Shown piece by piece: positions 9,191-18,262 of a stretch of 53,636 bases of DNA. How positions within the stretch are numbered: position 1 is the first letter of the stretch; every line of letters starts with the position of its first letter. The position numbers were made by a program, and so were the translations under genes. The DNA lies in NCBI GenBank assembly GCA_947453295.1, contig CANGGD010000002.1, positions 1-53,636 of the forward strand, written 5' to 3'. The DNA comes from Chitinophagaceae bacterium (GTDB lineage: Bacteria; Bacteroidota; Bacteroidia; Chitinophagales; Chitinophagaceae). Under the pieces are notes generated by a model. The model did no database searches. It was not told the DNA's origin and was given only the letters and a program-made list of their open reading frames with translations.

Positions 9191-10441
9191 TTGTTATTCA
9201 AAGATTTAGAAATCATTAAGCCCATTCTTGATGCGGTTCATTCTGAAGGCTACACATCACCCACGCCTATTCAAGAAAAAGCAATTCCTCATATTTTGTC
9301 GGGAAAGGATTTATTGGGTTGCGCCCAAACAGGAACCGGAAAAACGGCAGCATTTGCTATTCCAATCTTGCAGTTATTAAGTAAGCCCTATGCTCAAACT
9401 CCGGGCGAACAAAATATTAGGGCTTTAATATTAACTCCCACCAGAGAATTAGCTATTCAAATTGAAGAAAGCTTTAAGGCTTATGGCAAAAATCTTCGAC
9501 TCAAACACCTCGTTGTATTTGGCGGTGTTAGCCAGGTTCCTCAAACCAATGCACTTCATAGAGGAACAGACATTCTTGTTGCAACACCAGGAAGATTGCT
9601 TGATTTAATGAGTCAGGGGTATATTAATTTAAATAAAATTGAATTATTTGTTTTGGATGAAGCGGACAGAATGTTAGACATGGGATTTGTACATGATGTT
9701 AAAAAAGTTATTACAAAACTTCCACAGAAAAGACAAACGCTTTTTTTCTCAGCTACTATGCCAAATGAAATACAATCTTTGGCTAACGCAATTCTTAATA
9801 ACCCAATTAAAGTAGAAGTAACGCCCGTTTCTTCTACCGCAGATACAATAAATCAATTGATATATTTTGTTGATAAAGACAATAAAAAATCTCTGTTGTC
9901 TTTTATTTTAGCAGATAAAACAATTCAGTCGGCTCTCGTTTTTACACGCACCAAACATGGCGCAGATAAGGTTGTAAAAGATTTATTAAAAATTGGTGTC
10001 AAATCTGAAGCAATCCATGGAAACAAATCTCAAAACGCCAGACAGCGAGCACTTAGTAATTTTAAAGATAGAACTACAAGGGTTTTGGTGGCCACAGATA
10101 TTGCAGCAAGAGGAATTGATGTTGATGAGCTTTCTCACGTTATTAATTATGAATTGCCTAATGTTCCAGAAACGTATGTACATAGAATCGGAAGAACAGG
10201 AAGAGCGGGATTAAATGGAGTTGCCTTTTCTTTTTGTGAGCATGAAGAGTTGCCTTATTTAAAAGATATTCAAAAGCTCATTGGAAAAGAAATCAAAGTA
10301 AATCAAGATCACCCCTATCACACACATATGGTTGTTCCTACCAAAGGGGGTGCTATTATAAAAAACCATTCTAAACCAAATAATCAACAAAAATTTAAAC
10401 CAAAGAAAAAAGAATATTTTTCTAGACAAAAATCAAATTAA
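9191..10441 (+). CDS. rhlE: DEAD-box ATP-dependent RNA helicase, RhlE type
   Basis: This is a 416-residue superfamily-2 RNA helicase that remodels RNA during ribosome assembly, mRNA decay or cold adaptation. Motifs in order are Q motif [10 protein letters not shown], motif I AQTGTGKT, Ia PTRELAIQ, motif II DEAD, motif III SAT, motif [12 protein letters not shown] and motif [13 protein letters not shown] short Lys/Asn-rich basic tail ([13 protein letters not shown]) is typical of the RhlE subgroup. The start is TTG; no in-frame ATG lies upstream, and [12 protein letters not shown] aligns with the usual family N-terminus. The closeness to RhlE rather than other DEAD-box groups is judged by eye. 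Confidence 0.93.
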   Translation: MLFKDLEIIKPILDAVHSEGYTSPTPIQEKAIPHILSGKDLLGCAQTGTGKTAAFAIPILQLLSKPYAQTPGEQNIRALILTPTRELAIQIEESFKAYGKNLRLKHLVVFGGVSQVPQTNALHRGTDILVATPGRLLDLMSQGYINLNKIELFVLDEADRMLDMGFVHDVKKVITKLPQKRQTLFFSATMPNEIQSLANAILNNPIKVEVTPVSSTADTINQLIYFVDKDNKKSLLSFILADKTIQSALVFTRTKHGADKVVKDLLKIGVKSEAIHGNKSQNARQRALSNFKDRTTRVLVATDIAARGIDVDELSHVINYELPNVPETYVHRIGRTGRAGLNGVAFSFCEHEELPYLKDIQKLIGKEIKVNQDHPYHTHMVVPTKGGAIIKNHSKPNNQQKFKPKKKEYFSRQKSN

Positions 10442-10465
10442 GCAACAAATCATTACTTCAATTTT

Positions 10466-10473
10466 TATCTTTG
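10466..10473 (+). promoter_or_regulatory. -7 promoter element of asnS
   Basis: TATCTTTG matches TAnnTTTG and ends 17 nt before the asnS ATG. It gives asnS its own promoter despite the short gap after rhlE. Confidence 0.5.
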
Positions 10474-10490
10474 CTATTAAATAATTAATC

Positions 10491-11933
10491 ATGTTTAACA
10501 AAAGAACCAGAATTAAAGAATTATTAAAATCAAACTCGGTTGATTTTGAAACTACCGTAATGGGTTGGGTTAGAACTTTTAGAAACAATCAATTTATTGC
10601 AGTTAATGATGGTAGCACAAATAATAATTTACAAATTGTAGTGGCTTTGGGAATGTTAGATGATTCTACACTTAAAAGAATTACTACCGGGGCTTGCATA
10701 AAAGCAACAGGTAAAATCATAGCGTCTTTGGGTAAAGGACAAAAAGTGGAATTAACTGCTGATTCTATTGAAATTCTAGGAGATAGTGACGCAGAAAAAT
10801 TTCCACTTCAACCTAAAAAACATAGTCTTGAATTTTTGAGAGAAATTGCGCATTTAAGATTTAGAACAAATACGTTTGGTGCAATTTTTAGAGTTCGCCA
10901 TTCTTTAGCTTTTGCTATTCACGATTTTTTTAATAAAAAAGGGTTTGTGTATTTACACACGCCAATTATTACTGCAAGTGATGCAGAAGGCGCTGGTGAA
11001 ATGTTTAAAGTAACTACTTTTCCTTTAGACGGAACCGCTCCTAAAAGCGATGATGGCTCTATTAATTTTAAAGATGATTTTTTTGGTCGTAGTACAAACC
11101 TTACCGTTAGCGGACAATTGGAAGGAGAATTAGCAGCTATGGCTTTTAGTGATATTTATACCTTTGGTCCAACTTTTCGTGCAGAAAACAGCAACACCAC
11201 AAGACATCTAGCTGAGTTTTGGATGATTGAGCCAGAAATGGCTTTTAGTGATTTAGAAGACAACATGAATCTTGCTGAAGAATTTATAAAGCATATTATC
11301 AAATACGCTTTGGATAACAATAGAGAAGATCTGGAATTTTTATCACAAAGACTTGAGGAGGAAGAAAAACAAAAACCTCAAATAGAAAGAAGTGAAATGG
11401 GCTTATTGGAAAAACTTGATTTTGTAATAAATAATGATTTTGAAAGAATAACCTATACCGAAGCAATTGAAATTTTAAAAGAATGTTCTCACAATAAAAA
11501 AAAGAAGTTCCAATATATAATTGATAAATGGGGAATTGATTTACAAAGCGAACACGAAAGATATTTAGTGGAGAAGCATTTTAAAAAGCCGGTAATACTT
11601 ACTAACTATCCAAAAGAAATAAAAGCTTTCTACATGAGGCAGAATGACGATGGGAAAACAGTTGCTGCTATGGATATTCTTGCTCCTGGTATTGGAGAAA
11701 TTGTTGGCGGTTCTCAAAGAGAGGAGCGTTTGGAAAAACTAACACAACGCATGAACGAAATGCATATTCCAACCGAAGAGCTTGATTGGTATTTAGACAC
11801 AAGAAGATTTGGCGCTTGTCCTCATGCCGGATTTGGATTAGGTTTTGAAAGAATTGTACAGTTTGTAACAGGTATGGGAAATATAAGAGACGTAATTCCT
11901 TTTCCTAGATATCCAAAAAGCGCTTCCTTTTAA
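10491..11933 (+). CDS. asnS: Asparaginyl-tRNA synthetase
   Basis: This class IIb aminoacyl-tRNA synthetase charges tRNA-Asn. The N-terminal OB-fold anticodon-binding domain covers about residues 15-100 ([18 protein letters not shown]). The catalytic domain has motif 2 ([21 protein letters not shown]) and motif 3 ([15 protein letters not shown]). The AsnRS-specific [11 protein letters not shown] form separates it from AspRS. The 480-residue length is normal. It converges with the DUF2480 gene, with only about 21 bp between stops. Confidence 0.97.
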   Translation: MFNKRTRIKELLKSNSVDFETTVMGWVRTFRNNQFIAVNDGSTNNNLQIVVALGMLDDSTLKRITTGACIKATGKIIASLGKGQKVELTADSIEILGDSDAEKFPLQPKKHSLEFLREIAHLRFRTNTFGAIFRVRHSLAFAIHDFFNKKGFVYLHTPIITASDAEGAGEMFKVTTFPLDGTAPKSDDGSINFKDDFFGRSTNLTVSGQLEGELAAMAFSDIYTFGPTFRAENSNTTRHLAEFWMIEPEMAFSDLEDNMNLAEEFIKHIIKYALDNNREDLEFLSQRLEEEEKQKPQIERSEMGLLEKLDFVINNDFERITYTEAIEILKECSHNKKKKFQYIIDKWGIDLQSEHERYLVEKHFKKPVILTNYPKEIKAFYMRQNDDGKTVAAMDILAPGIGEIVGGSQREERLEKLTQRMNEMHIPTEELDWYLDTRRFGACPHAGFGLGFERIVQFVTGMGNIRDVIPFPRYPKSASF

Positions 11934-11954
11934 TAAAACAAAAGCGGCCTTATT

Positions 11955-12467
11955 TTATTTATTTGATTTTTTGAAAATCGGAACCGTACTACAAGGTTCT
12001 CCAAACATAATGCTTTTTGCAATGGGCATTAATTTATTTGTAATTAATAAATAAGCCTCTTCAGGAATTGGATTTTCGCCACAACCCTTTACTACTATTC
12101 TTTGATCAATGTAAGTATGAAAATCTATTTTGTTTATATTTTCAATTAATATTTTATTTTTTACTTCTTCTGTTGTGCCCATCATAACGCTTACGGATAT
12201 AGGTAATAAAACAGATGAAATTAACATATACGCCCACATCGGAATAATAGCATCTGCGGAACAGGTAACGGCAATAATTTTATTTTTATATTTTTCAAGG
12301 TCTATTTCTTTCAATTGCTGGCGAAACTCTTTCTCTTTTAATATTAAGCCCATAAATAAATAATCCTTGATATCAAAAATCTCAACATTTTCCGATGGTA
12401 GATATTTTTCTAAATTAATAGTAATAATACCACTTTCGGTTATTTTGTTTTTTAATTCTTCTGACAT
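11955..12467 (-). CDS. DUF2480 family protein
   Basis: This 170-residue cytosolic protein is recognised as DUF2480, a family found nearly only in Bacteroidota with no established function. Visible family-like features are the N-terminal ESGIITINLEKYLP, DIKDYLFMGLILKEKEFR, the central CSADAIIPMWAYMLI, and a Cys/Gly-rich KGCGENPIPEEAYLLI near the C-terminus. The two similar PxxAYxLI segments suggest an internal duplication. It lies downstream of the PPIase gene, separated by a terminator hairpin, so it is probably transcribed alone. Confidence 0.82.
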   Translation of the reverse strand: MSEELKNKITESGIITINLEKYLPSENVEIFDIKDYLFMGLILKEKEFRQQLKEIDLEKYKNKIIAVTCSADAIIPMWAYMLISSVLLPISVSVMMGTTEEVKNKILIENINKIDFHTYIDQRIVVKGCGENPIPEEAYLLITNKLMPIAKSIMFGEPCSTVPIFKKSNK

Positions 12468-12484
12468 GTTGTAAAAATAAAATA

Positions 12485-12509
12485 AAAACCGGCCATAAAA
12501 GCCGGTTTT
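12485..12509 (-). terminator. Rho-independent terminator after the PPIase gene
   Basis: A 9-bp perfect stem AAAACCGGC/GCCGGTTTT with a 7-nt loop is followed on the minus strand by TATTTTATTTTT. It lies 33 bp past the PPIase stop and just before the DUF2480 start. Confidence 0.8.
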
Positions 12510-12541
12510 AAAACAAATTTAAAATTGATAATAGTTATTGT

Positions 12542-14674
12542 TTAGAAATGCTTACTTCTTTCGTCTACTATATCTGCTTGTTTTTTTAATCCTTCATACC
12601 ATCCATTAATTTGGCTTCTTATCGTTCCTAATTTAGTGGCTGCATTTTGTGCGATAACTTCTGGACTAGACGCTGGTTTTGTTTGAATTGAGTTTATTTT
12701 TATTAAATACACTCCCGATGTTCCTTCAATTGCTGGTGAAGCTTTTGTTTGATATGTTTTATTAAATGCGGCTCCAATCATTTTAGACTCCATACCAACA
12801 CCATTAATAATTTGTGAGTTAAAATAAATGGTTGAATCTGCACCAGCCATTTGAATTGTTTTTCCATAAGCAGAAGCTGCGCTTTCTAATGTTGGATTTT
12901 GTCCTATTTTTTTACTGATTATTTCTGCTTTTTTCTTGTTTCTAATAATCGCTTCACAACCAGATCTTGCTGTTGCGGTATCTTGTGTACCCTTTTCAAA
13001 AACTTTATCTAAAACAACAACAACAAATTGATCTCCTAAACTAAACGGCTCACTTACATCGCCCACCTTAGCTTCAAATGCCCATTTTACTATTGATCTC
13101 GCATCTTTAAGCACTCCAATACTATAATCATTTTCCTTTACTAATGAAGGTACAGCGTTTAAGCTCTTACCATTTTTTTCGATGAATTTTTCTAATCCGG
13201 CTTTTGTTTTTTCTGCTGATGCTTTTGTTGCCTCTAAACTTGATTTTCCAACAGTTTCGTCTGACACAATTATTTCTTTTCCAACCGAAGCAATTTTATA
13301 TGCAGGTTTAAAATCTTTTTGAGAGACTATATCTATAATGTGATAACCAAATTGTGTTTTAACCACACCTTTTGAACCTGTTGTTTTATTGAAACAAAAA
13401 TCATTAAACTCTGTTACCATTGTTCCATATCCAAATGTTCCTAAATCTCCACCTTTTATTTTACTACCTTGATCCGTAGAATATTGTAATGCTAAACCTG
13501 TAAAATCTCCACCTTTTGTGATAACATTATAAATACTATCAGCAAGTTTTTTAGCAGAAGAATCAGACATTAATTCTTTTCCTGTTGATGGATCATTAGT
13601 TCCAATTAAAATGTGTCTTGCTCTTACACTGTCAGGTAGTTGTTTTACGCCCAATAATTTTGAAATTAAATAATTTCCTTTATCAACATATGGACCATAA
13701 ACAACACCAGCAGGTAATTTAGCTAGTGTATCAATTGAACTATTATTAATTTTTGATTTTGGTAAATACTCATCTACAAAGTCTACGCTAGATAAATTTC
13801 TTGCAACAAACGCTTTTGAATTAGTATCTGTTTCAAATGAAGGTTTAATTTGATCTAACATTTGCTTTGTTGTTGCACTATCTGTTGAACTAGGAAGTTG
13901 ACTAAAAGAAACATATGAAATATTTCTTCCTGCTTCTTGTTTAAACAACTCTTTGTTTTTATTTACATATTCAGCAACATCATCACCTGTTACTTTTACT
14001 TTATCATCTGGAATTTCTGAATAAGGTATTGCCACATAAGAAATGGTTGAAAATGTTTCTGATTCTTTTTGCTCTTTATCTTTTAACCATGAAGGGTAAT
14101 AAGCGCTTGATGATAATAATGCAGAATATTTTGCAACTGTTGTGTTTAATTTTAGAGGATCTATTATTTGAGAATTTACAGAAGCTCTTTGTTCGCCTTT
14201 TAGCTTTTTAATATTATTTAAAGCTGTTTGTGCTTTTGAAACATCTAATTTTCCTGTTAATGAATCTTTTAATGCTTGCTCCTGTAAAAAAGGATTGTTT
14301 TGTTCATTACTTAATAATATGTATGATAACTCTTTAGACGTAAAACTTATTCCTAAATTTTCTGCTTCTTTAAAAAAGATTTTCTCTGCAACTAATTGAT
14401 CCCATATTCTATCTCTCAATTGATATGTTTCTTGGCCTGATGGTCTCTGTCCATATCTTTGCTCTTGCATATCTTCAGCTTCTTTAACTTTACTATTAAA
14501 AGTTGCTAATTCTATTTTTTCTCCATTAACACTACCTACATTATTTGAAAGAGAACCAAATAACTTATTTCCTCCTTGCTTCGCATCCATTAAAATAAAA
14601 CTTATTAAACTTAATGCTATTACAATAATAACTATTGCGGCACCTTTTTCACGAATACTTTGAATAATTTGCAT
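12542..14674 (-). CDS. Membrane-anchored peptidylprolyl isomerase, SurA/PpiD type
   Basis: The 710-residue periplasmic chaperone has a single N-terminal membrane anchor (about residues 10-30, AAIVIIVIALSLISFILM), a long SurA_N-like chaperone region and a parvulin domain. The parvulin domain starts at VRARHILIGTND and runs through GGDFTGLALQYSTDQ, KGGDLGTFGYG and QFGYHIIDI, about residues 350-450. A second, degenerate PPIase-like region follows. PpiD-like proteins help outer-membrane proteins fold as they leave the Sec translocon. The gene has the only textbook promoter I find here (TTTG-19 nt-TATTTTTG), beside a DnaA box of the oriC candidate. It faces away from that region. Confidence 0.93.
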   Translation of the reverse strand: MQIIQSIREKGAAIVIIVIALSLISFILMDAKQGGNKLFGSLSNNVGSVNGEKIELATFNSKVKEAEDMQEQRYGQRPSGQETYQLRDRIWDQLVAEKIFFKEAENLGISFTSKELSYILLSNEQNNPFLQEQALKDSLTGKLDVSKAQTALNNIKKLKGEQRASVNSQIIDPLKLNTTVAKYSALLSSSAYYPSWLKDKEQKESETFSTISYVAIPYSEIPDDKVKVTGDDVAEYVNKNKELFKQEAGRNISYVSFSQLPSSTDSATTKQMLDQIKPSFETDTNSKAFVARNLSSVDFVDEYLPKSKINNSSIDTLAKLPAGVVYGPYVDKGNYLISKLLGVKQLPDSVRARHILIGTNDPSTGKELMSDSSAKKLADSIYNVITKGGDFTGLALQYSTDQGSKIKGGDLGTFGYGTMVTEFNDFCFNKTTGSKGVVKTQFGYHIIDIVSQKDFKPAYKIASVGKEIIVSDETVGKSSLEATKASAEKTKAGLEKFIEKNGKSLNAVPSLVKENDYSIGVLKDARSIVKWAFEAKVGDVSEPFSLGDQFVVVVLDKVFEKGTQDTATARSGCEAIIRNKKKAEIISKKIGQNPTLESAASAYGKTIQMAGADSTIYFNSQIINGVGMESKMIGAAFNKTYQTKASPAIEGTSGVYLIKINSIQTKPASSPEVIAQNAATKLGTIRSQINGWYEGLKKQADIVDERSKHF

Positions 14675-14701
14675 AATAATTTTTTAAAAAATTTAGGTTG
14701 G

Positions 14702-14732
14702 CAAAAATAAGATAAAAAAAGGTATTAACAAA
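14702..14732 (-). promoter_or_regulatory. Consensus Bacteroidota promoter of the PPIase gene
   Basis: The minus strand reads TTTG (14732-14729), a 19-nt spacer, then TATTTTTG (14709-14702). This is the exact -33/-7 arrangement known for the Bacteroidota primary sigma factor. The -7 box is 27 nt from the ATG at 14674. A perfect DnaA box begins 2 bp upstream of the -33 element. Confidence 0.75.
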
Positions 14733-14733
14733 C

Positions 14734-14742
14734 TGTGGATAA
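14734..14742 (-). promoter_or_regulatory. DnaA box, perfect match
   Basis: The minus strand reads TTATCCACA, the strict DnaA box consensus. It lies just upstream of the PPIase -33 element. Confidence 0.75.
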
Positions 14743-14944
14743 ATGACATAGTGTGATTTTTTTTACCAACAACAAAATTGTTAATATTTCAATTTTATGT
14801 TGAAAACCCTTGTTTTAATAAATTTTAATTGGTTAAATAAAGTTGATAATAATATAAATATTATAATTTATTTTAAAATATACTTCAACTTAAATAACTT
14901 TTACAAAATATTTCAACAATTTTATTTTGATGAAAAATTAAATT

Positions 14945-14969
14945 TTATCCACTGATTATTTTATGCACA
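14945..14969 (+). promoter_or_regulatory. Tandem pair of DnaA boxes
   Basis: TTATCCACT (14945-14953, one mismatch) and TTATGCACA (14961-14969, full match to TTATNCACA) lie in the same orientation with starts 16 bp apart. Confidence 0.7.
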
Positions 14970-15035
14970 ATTTTTAAAAAATCTTTATAAAAACTAAAAA
15001 TAGATAGATATTTTTGTTGTTTACTTGTTAATATC

Positions 15036-15044
15036 TGTGGAAAA
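15036..15044 (-). promoter_or_regulatory. DnaA box, relaxed match
   Basis: The minus strand reads TTTTCCACA, one base from the strict consensus and within TTWTNCACA. Confidence 0.6.
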
Positions 15045-15082
15045 CAATAATAAATATTATAATAAAATAAATTTATGCTAGT

Positions 15083-15091
15083 TTTTCCACT
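15083..15091 (+). promoter_or_regulatory. DnaA box, weak match
   Basis: TTTTCCACT differs from the strict consensus at two positions. It counts mainly because of its place in the cluster. Confidence 0.45.
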
Positions 15092-15148
15092 TATTAACAC
15101 CCCTAATAATAATAAGACTATTAAATAAATAAAGTATTAATACATATT

Positions 15149-16147
15149 ATGGTAGATATACACAATGAAAGTTTTATAAAAAATCAAATTGATAATATAG
15201 GATTTTACAATATTGAAATTGATCCAACACTAAATCTATTTGAAGAAATTAGTAATTTAAAAAAAGAAAAAAATGCAATTATTCTTGCTCATTATTATCA
15301 AGACGCTGAAATACAAGAAATAGCAGATTATCTCGGAGATAGTTTAGGTTTATCTCAAAAGGCAGCTAATACGAATGCAGATATAATATTATTTGCTGGA
15401 GTACATTTTATGGCAGAAACTGCAAAGATTCTTAATCCCACCAAAAAGGTACTAATACCAGATTTAAAAGCTGGCTGCTCTTTAAGTGATTCTACACCTA
15501 CTGCTGAATTTAAAAAGTTTATAAATAATTATCCAAATCATATAGTTATTTCATACATAAATTGTAGTGCTGAAATAAAAGCTTTAAGTGATATAATTTG
15601 TACTTCTTCTAATGCTATTAAAATAGTTGAAAGTTTACCTAAAACACAACCAATAATTTTTGCACCAGATAAAAATTTAGGCAATTACATTAATAAAGTA
15701 ACAGGTAGAAACATGATTTTATGGAATGGATCTTGTATGGTTCATGAAATTTTTAATTTAGAAAAATTAATAAAATTAAAAATTCGACATCCAAAAGCTC
15801 AACTAATCTCACATCCAGAGTGTGAAGAAGAAATATTAGCTATCTCAGACTATATAGGAAGCACTACAGAGCTTTTAAGATATACACAACATAATCCTTC
15901 AAAAGAATTTATAATAGCAACAGAGGCAGGAATACTACATCAAATGCAAAAGTTAAATCCAAATAAAACTTTTATACCAGGACCAAACAACACAATTTGT
16001 GCTTGTAATGAATGTCCTTTCATGAAATTAAATACTTTAGAGAAAATTTATATTACATTAAAATATGAATTACCAGAAATTAATTTAGATAATGAATTAA
16101 TAAATAAAGCTATAATACCTATTAAAAGAATGCTTGAATTAAGCTAA
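15149..16147 (+). CDS. nadA: Quinolinate synthase
   Basis: NadA is the [4Fe-4S] enzyme that condenses iminoaspartate with dihydroxyacetone phosphate to quinolinate in de novo NAD synthesis. Recognised segments are [41 protein letters not shown] with the first cluster Cys, WNGSCMVH with the second, and [12 protein letters not shown] with the third. At 332 residues it is full length. Sequence and codons are strikingly AT-rich compared with genes outside 15-18.7 kb. nadD lies two genes away, but nadB and nadC are absent. The ATG lies about 57 bp from the last DnaA box. Confidence 0.96.
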   Translation: MVDIHNESFIKNQIDNIGFYNIEIDPTLNLFEEISNLKKEKNAIILAHYYQDAEIQEIADYLGDSLGLSQKAANTNADIILFAGVHFMAETAKILNPTKKVLIPDLKAGCSLSDSTPTAEFKKFINNYPNHIVISYINCSAEIKALSDIICTSSNAIKIVESLPKTQPIIFAPDKNLGNYINKVTGRNMILWNGSCMVHEIFNLEKLIKLKIRHPKAQLISHPECEEEILAISDYIGSTTELLRYTQHNPSKEFIIATEAGILHQMQKLNPNKTFIPGPNNTICACNECPFMKLNTLEKIYITLKYELPEINLDNELINKAIIPIKRMLELS

Positions 16148-16168
16148 ATTGCTTCTAAATATTTCATT

Positions 16169-17416
16169 TTGTTCATTACAAAACATAAAGTTTTTTTATT
16201 ACAAGTATTAAAATATACAATTACTGCATTCGGTGGTCCGCAATCACATTTAGCTTCAATTTTTAAAAATTTTACAAAAAACAAAGATTATTATTCAACA
16301 TCTGAAATAATTGAACTTAATAATTTATGCCTAATTCTACCAGGCGCTACTAGCACTCAATTAATTACCTTACTTGGCTATAAAAAAGGTGGTTTTAAAT
16401 TAGCTATACTCACTTTTTTAATTTGGATTATACCTGCATGTTTTCTAATGGGATTATTATCTTTCTTTATTTTAAATGAAAATAATTCATCAATAATAAT
16501 TAAAAATCTAAAATTTATTCAACCAATGGCTATTGGTTTTCTATTATTTTCAACATACACAATTTTTAAGGTATCAATTAAAAATATTACATCATTAGTT
16601 ATTTTTATAATTGGCTTTTTTTTTACTTTAACTTTTTTCAAAACACCGTGGATAATACCAATTTTAATACTACTATCGGTTATAATTTCAATTTTTACTC
16701 AAAAACAAGAATTTGAAAAAACTAAAACCACCAGAAAAAAAGTAAACTATAAATTTTTATTTTTATTCCTAGGAATTTTTATATTATCAGGATACTTAAG
16801 TGAAAGATCTAGAGTGAATTCCTGGGAGAACAGAAAAATATTTAATTTGTTTGAGAATTTTTACAGATTTGGTAGTATAGTTTTTGGAGGAGGAGATGTT
16901 TTAATACCACTTATGATTGATCAATATATAGAAAGACCAACCACCCATAAACAATCAATTAATAAAGCAGAATCAATAAAATTAAATAAAGAGACTATTC
17001 TTAATGGATACGGTATAGTAAAAGCTATACCTGGTCCAATATTCTCTATTTCATCCTTTATTGGAGGAATAAGCCTTTCTGATAAAGGGAAATTAATGCA
17101 AGTATTAGGATGTATTATAGCATCTATTGCAATTTTTATTCCTAGTTTTTTAATTATTTTATTTGTTTATCCTTTTTGGGAGAATATTAAATTTAATAAC
17201 TTAATTATTAAGTCAACACAAGGTATTAACGCAGTTGTTGTAGGAATAATGCTTGCCAGTGCGGCTTATTTATTAAAAACAGGTAATTATAATATAAATT
17301 ATCCTTCAATTATAAATATTATAATAATTTTCTCTACTTTTTTTTTATTAATCAAAACAAAAACACCCCCATCATTAATAGTTCTTCTTTGTATTGTATT
17401 AGGACTAATATTTTAA
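16169..17416 (+). CDS. chrA: Chromate transporter family protein
   Basis: This 415-residue inner-membrane protein has two related CHR domains and about ten hydrophobic helices. The family signatures are TAFGGPQSHLA near the N-terminus and FGGGDVLIPLM with GIVKAIPGPIFS in the second half. ChrA exports chromate or takes part in sulfate/oxyanion transport, and the substrate here is not known. The start is TTG at 16169. The frame is also open from the nadA stop, so the start cannot be fixed. It follows nadA by 21 bp and its stop overlaps the convergent nadD stop. Very AT-rich, as in nadA. Confidence 0.88.
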   Translation: MFITKHKVFLLQVLKYTITAFGGPQSHLASIFKNFTKNKDYYSTSEIIELNNLCLILPGATSTQLITLLGYKKGGFKLAILTFLIWIIPACFLMGLLSFFILNENNSSIIIKNLKFIQPMAIGFLLFSTYTIFKVSIKNITSLVIFIIGFFFTLTFFKTPWIIPILILLSVIISIFTQKQEFEKTKTTRKKVNYKFLFLFLGIFILSGYLSERSRVNSWENRKIFNLFENFYRFGSIVFGGGDVLIPLMIDQYIERPTTHKQSINKAESIKLNKETILNGYGIVKAIPGPIFSISSFIGGISLSDKGKLMQVLGCIIASIAIFIPSFLIILFVYPFWENIKFNNLIIKSTQGINAVVVGIMLASAAYLLKTGNYNINYPSIINIIIIFSTFFLLIKTKTPPSLIVLLCIVLGLIF

Positions 17417-17982
17417 CTATAATATCTATTATTTATAATTATTTCTTCAATACAATTAGGCACAAGATATTTAATAGATTTTTTTTCTTTTATTTGTTTT
17501 CTAATAAAAGTTGATGAGATTTCAATAATTGGAGTATTAAAAAAGGTAGAACTCTCATTAATTAATTCAATTTTTTCAAAGCCCAATCTTTTATATATAT
17601 AAATAAAATAATTATTTAATATATAATCAACATTATACCAGTTTTTTATATTAGTGTAGCTATCGCTTCCCATAATTATTACAAACTCTTTGTTGGGGTA
17701 CCTATCTGAAAGGTGCATCAATGTAATTGATGTATATGATGGAGTAGGTAAAGAAAATTCGATATTACTAGCCTTTAATTTATTATTATCCTCAATGGCT
17801 GTTTTTATTAAATTTAATCTATGGTTTTTATTCAATAAGCTATTTTTACTTTTTTCTGGATTTTGAGGAGACAAAACAAACCAGATCTCTTTTAAATCAG
17901 AGTTTTCTAACATATAATTAGCTATAATTAAATGTCCAGTATGAATTGGGTTAAAAGAACCGAAAAATAAACCAATTTTCAT
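17413..17982 (-). CDS. nadD: Nicotinate-nucleotide adenylyltransferase
   Basis: NadD adenylates nicotinate mononucleotide to deamido-NAD. The nucleotidyltransferase motif GSFNPIHTGH is at residues 8-17, MGSDSYTNIKNW follows centrally, and the C-terminal ISSTFIRKQI corresponds to the usual ISSTxIR ATP-binding signature. The 189-residue length is normal. It reads toward chrA and lies 17 bp after feoA on the same strand, so it is probably cotranscribed with feoA. Confidence 0.96.
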   Translation of the reverse strand: MKIGLFFGSFNPIHTGHLIIANYMLENSDLKEIWFVLSPQNPEKSKNSLLNKNHRLNLIKTAIEDNNKLKASNIEFSLPTPSYTSITLMHLSDRYPNKEFVIIMGSDSYTNIKNWYNVDYILNNYFIYIYKRLGFEKIELINESSTFFNTPIIEISSTFIRKQIKEKKSIKYLVPNCIEEIIINNRYYS

Positions 17983-17999
17983 GTTTGCTTTATTAAAAA

Positions 18000-18230
18000 C
18001 TATATTTTTTGTTCAACTATAATTGACTCTGCTTCATTTAATCTTAAGCTAAGTTTATATCCAGCAACAATAACTGAAATTGGATCTTTCAAAGGCGCCA
18101 CCTTCAAAACAATAATTTCTTCTCCTGGTATACAACCCATTTCCATGAGTTTTAAATATATTTCTTCATTTTCAAACGATCTAATTATTGCCGGCACTCC
18201 AATTTCAATTTCTGATAATCGTTTATACAT
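18000..18230 (-). CDS. feoA: FeoA-like SH3-domain protein
   Basis: This small beta-barrel protein of about 76 residues has the FeoA pattern: LSEIEIGVPAIIRSF, a LMEMGCIPGEEIIV turn, then PLKDPISVIVAGYKLSLRLNEA. FeoA proteins bind FeoB at the inner face of the membrane and are needed for Fe(II) uptake. I moved the start from 18263 to ATG 18230, since a -7 box TATCTTTG (18250-18257, minus) lies inside the longer ORF and the extra residues MIYLCCSNLKL do not fit the family. It is 14 kb from feoB, next to nadD. Confidence 0.88.
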   Translation of the reverse strand: MYKRLSEIEIGVPAIIRSFENEEIYLKLMEMGCIPGEEIIVLKVAPLKDPISVIVAGYKLSLRLNEAESIIVEQKI

Positions 18231-18236
18231 TAATTT

Positions 18237-18257
18237 TAAATTTGAACAACAAAGATA
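18237..18257. promoter_or_regulatory. Face-to-face -7 elements of feoA-nadD and ybeY
   Basis: TAAATTTG on the plus strand (18237-18244) precedes ybeY, and TATCTTTG on the minus strand (18250-18257) precedes feoA. Both match TAnnTTTG. They point at each other across 5 bp, so each predicted start site falls in or next to the other promoter. Confidence 0.55.
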
Positions 18258-18262
18258 AATCA

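Larger units (their letters stand above)
14675..15148. other. Candidate chromosomal replication origin (oriC)
   Basis: This 474-bp gap between divergent genes is extremely AT-rich and holds a cluster of DnaA-box matches. They are TTATCCACA (minus, 14734-14742), TTATCCACT (plus, 14945-14953), TTATGCACA (plus, 14961-14969), TTTTCCACA (minus, 15036-15044) and TTTTCCACT (plus, 15083-15091), with TTATTAACA (15091-15099) as a weaker neighbour. A nearly pure A+T stretch at about 14834-14885 could be the unwinding element. Outward-facing flanking genes and two parS-like sites 3.6 kb away fit an origin. No dnaA or dnaN is in the window, so this rests on motif clustering and context. Confidence 0.7.

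Noticed and set aside
9034-9225. 63-codon minus-strand ORF overlapping the rhlE start
   Set aside because: It runs through the rhlE start on the opposite strand, has no family features, and its composition follows the AT-rich gap.
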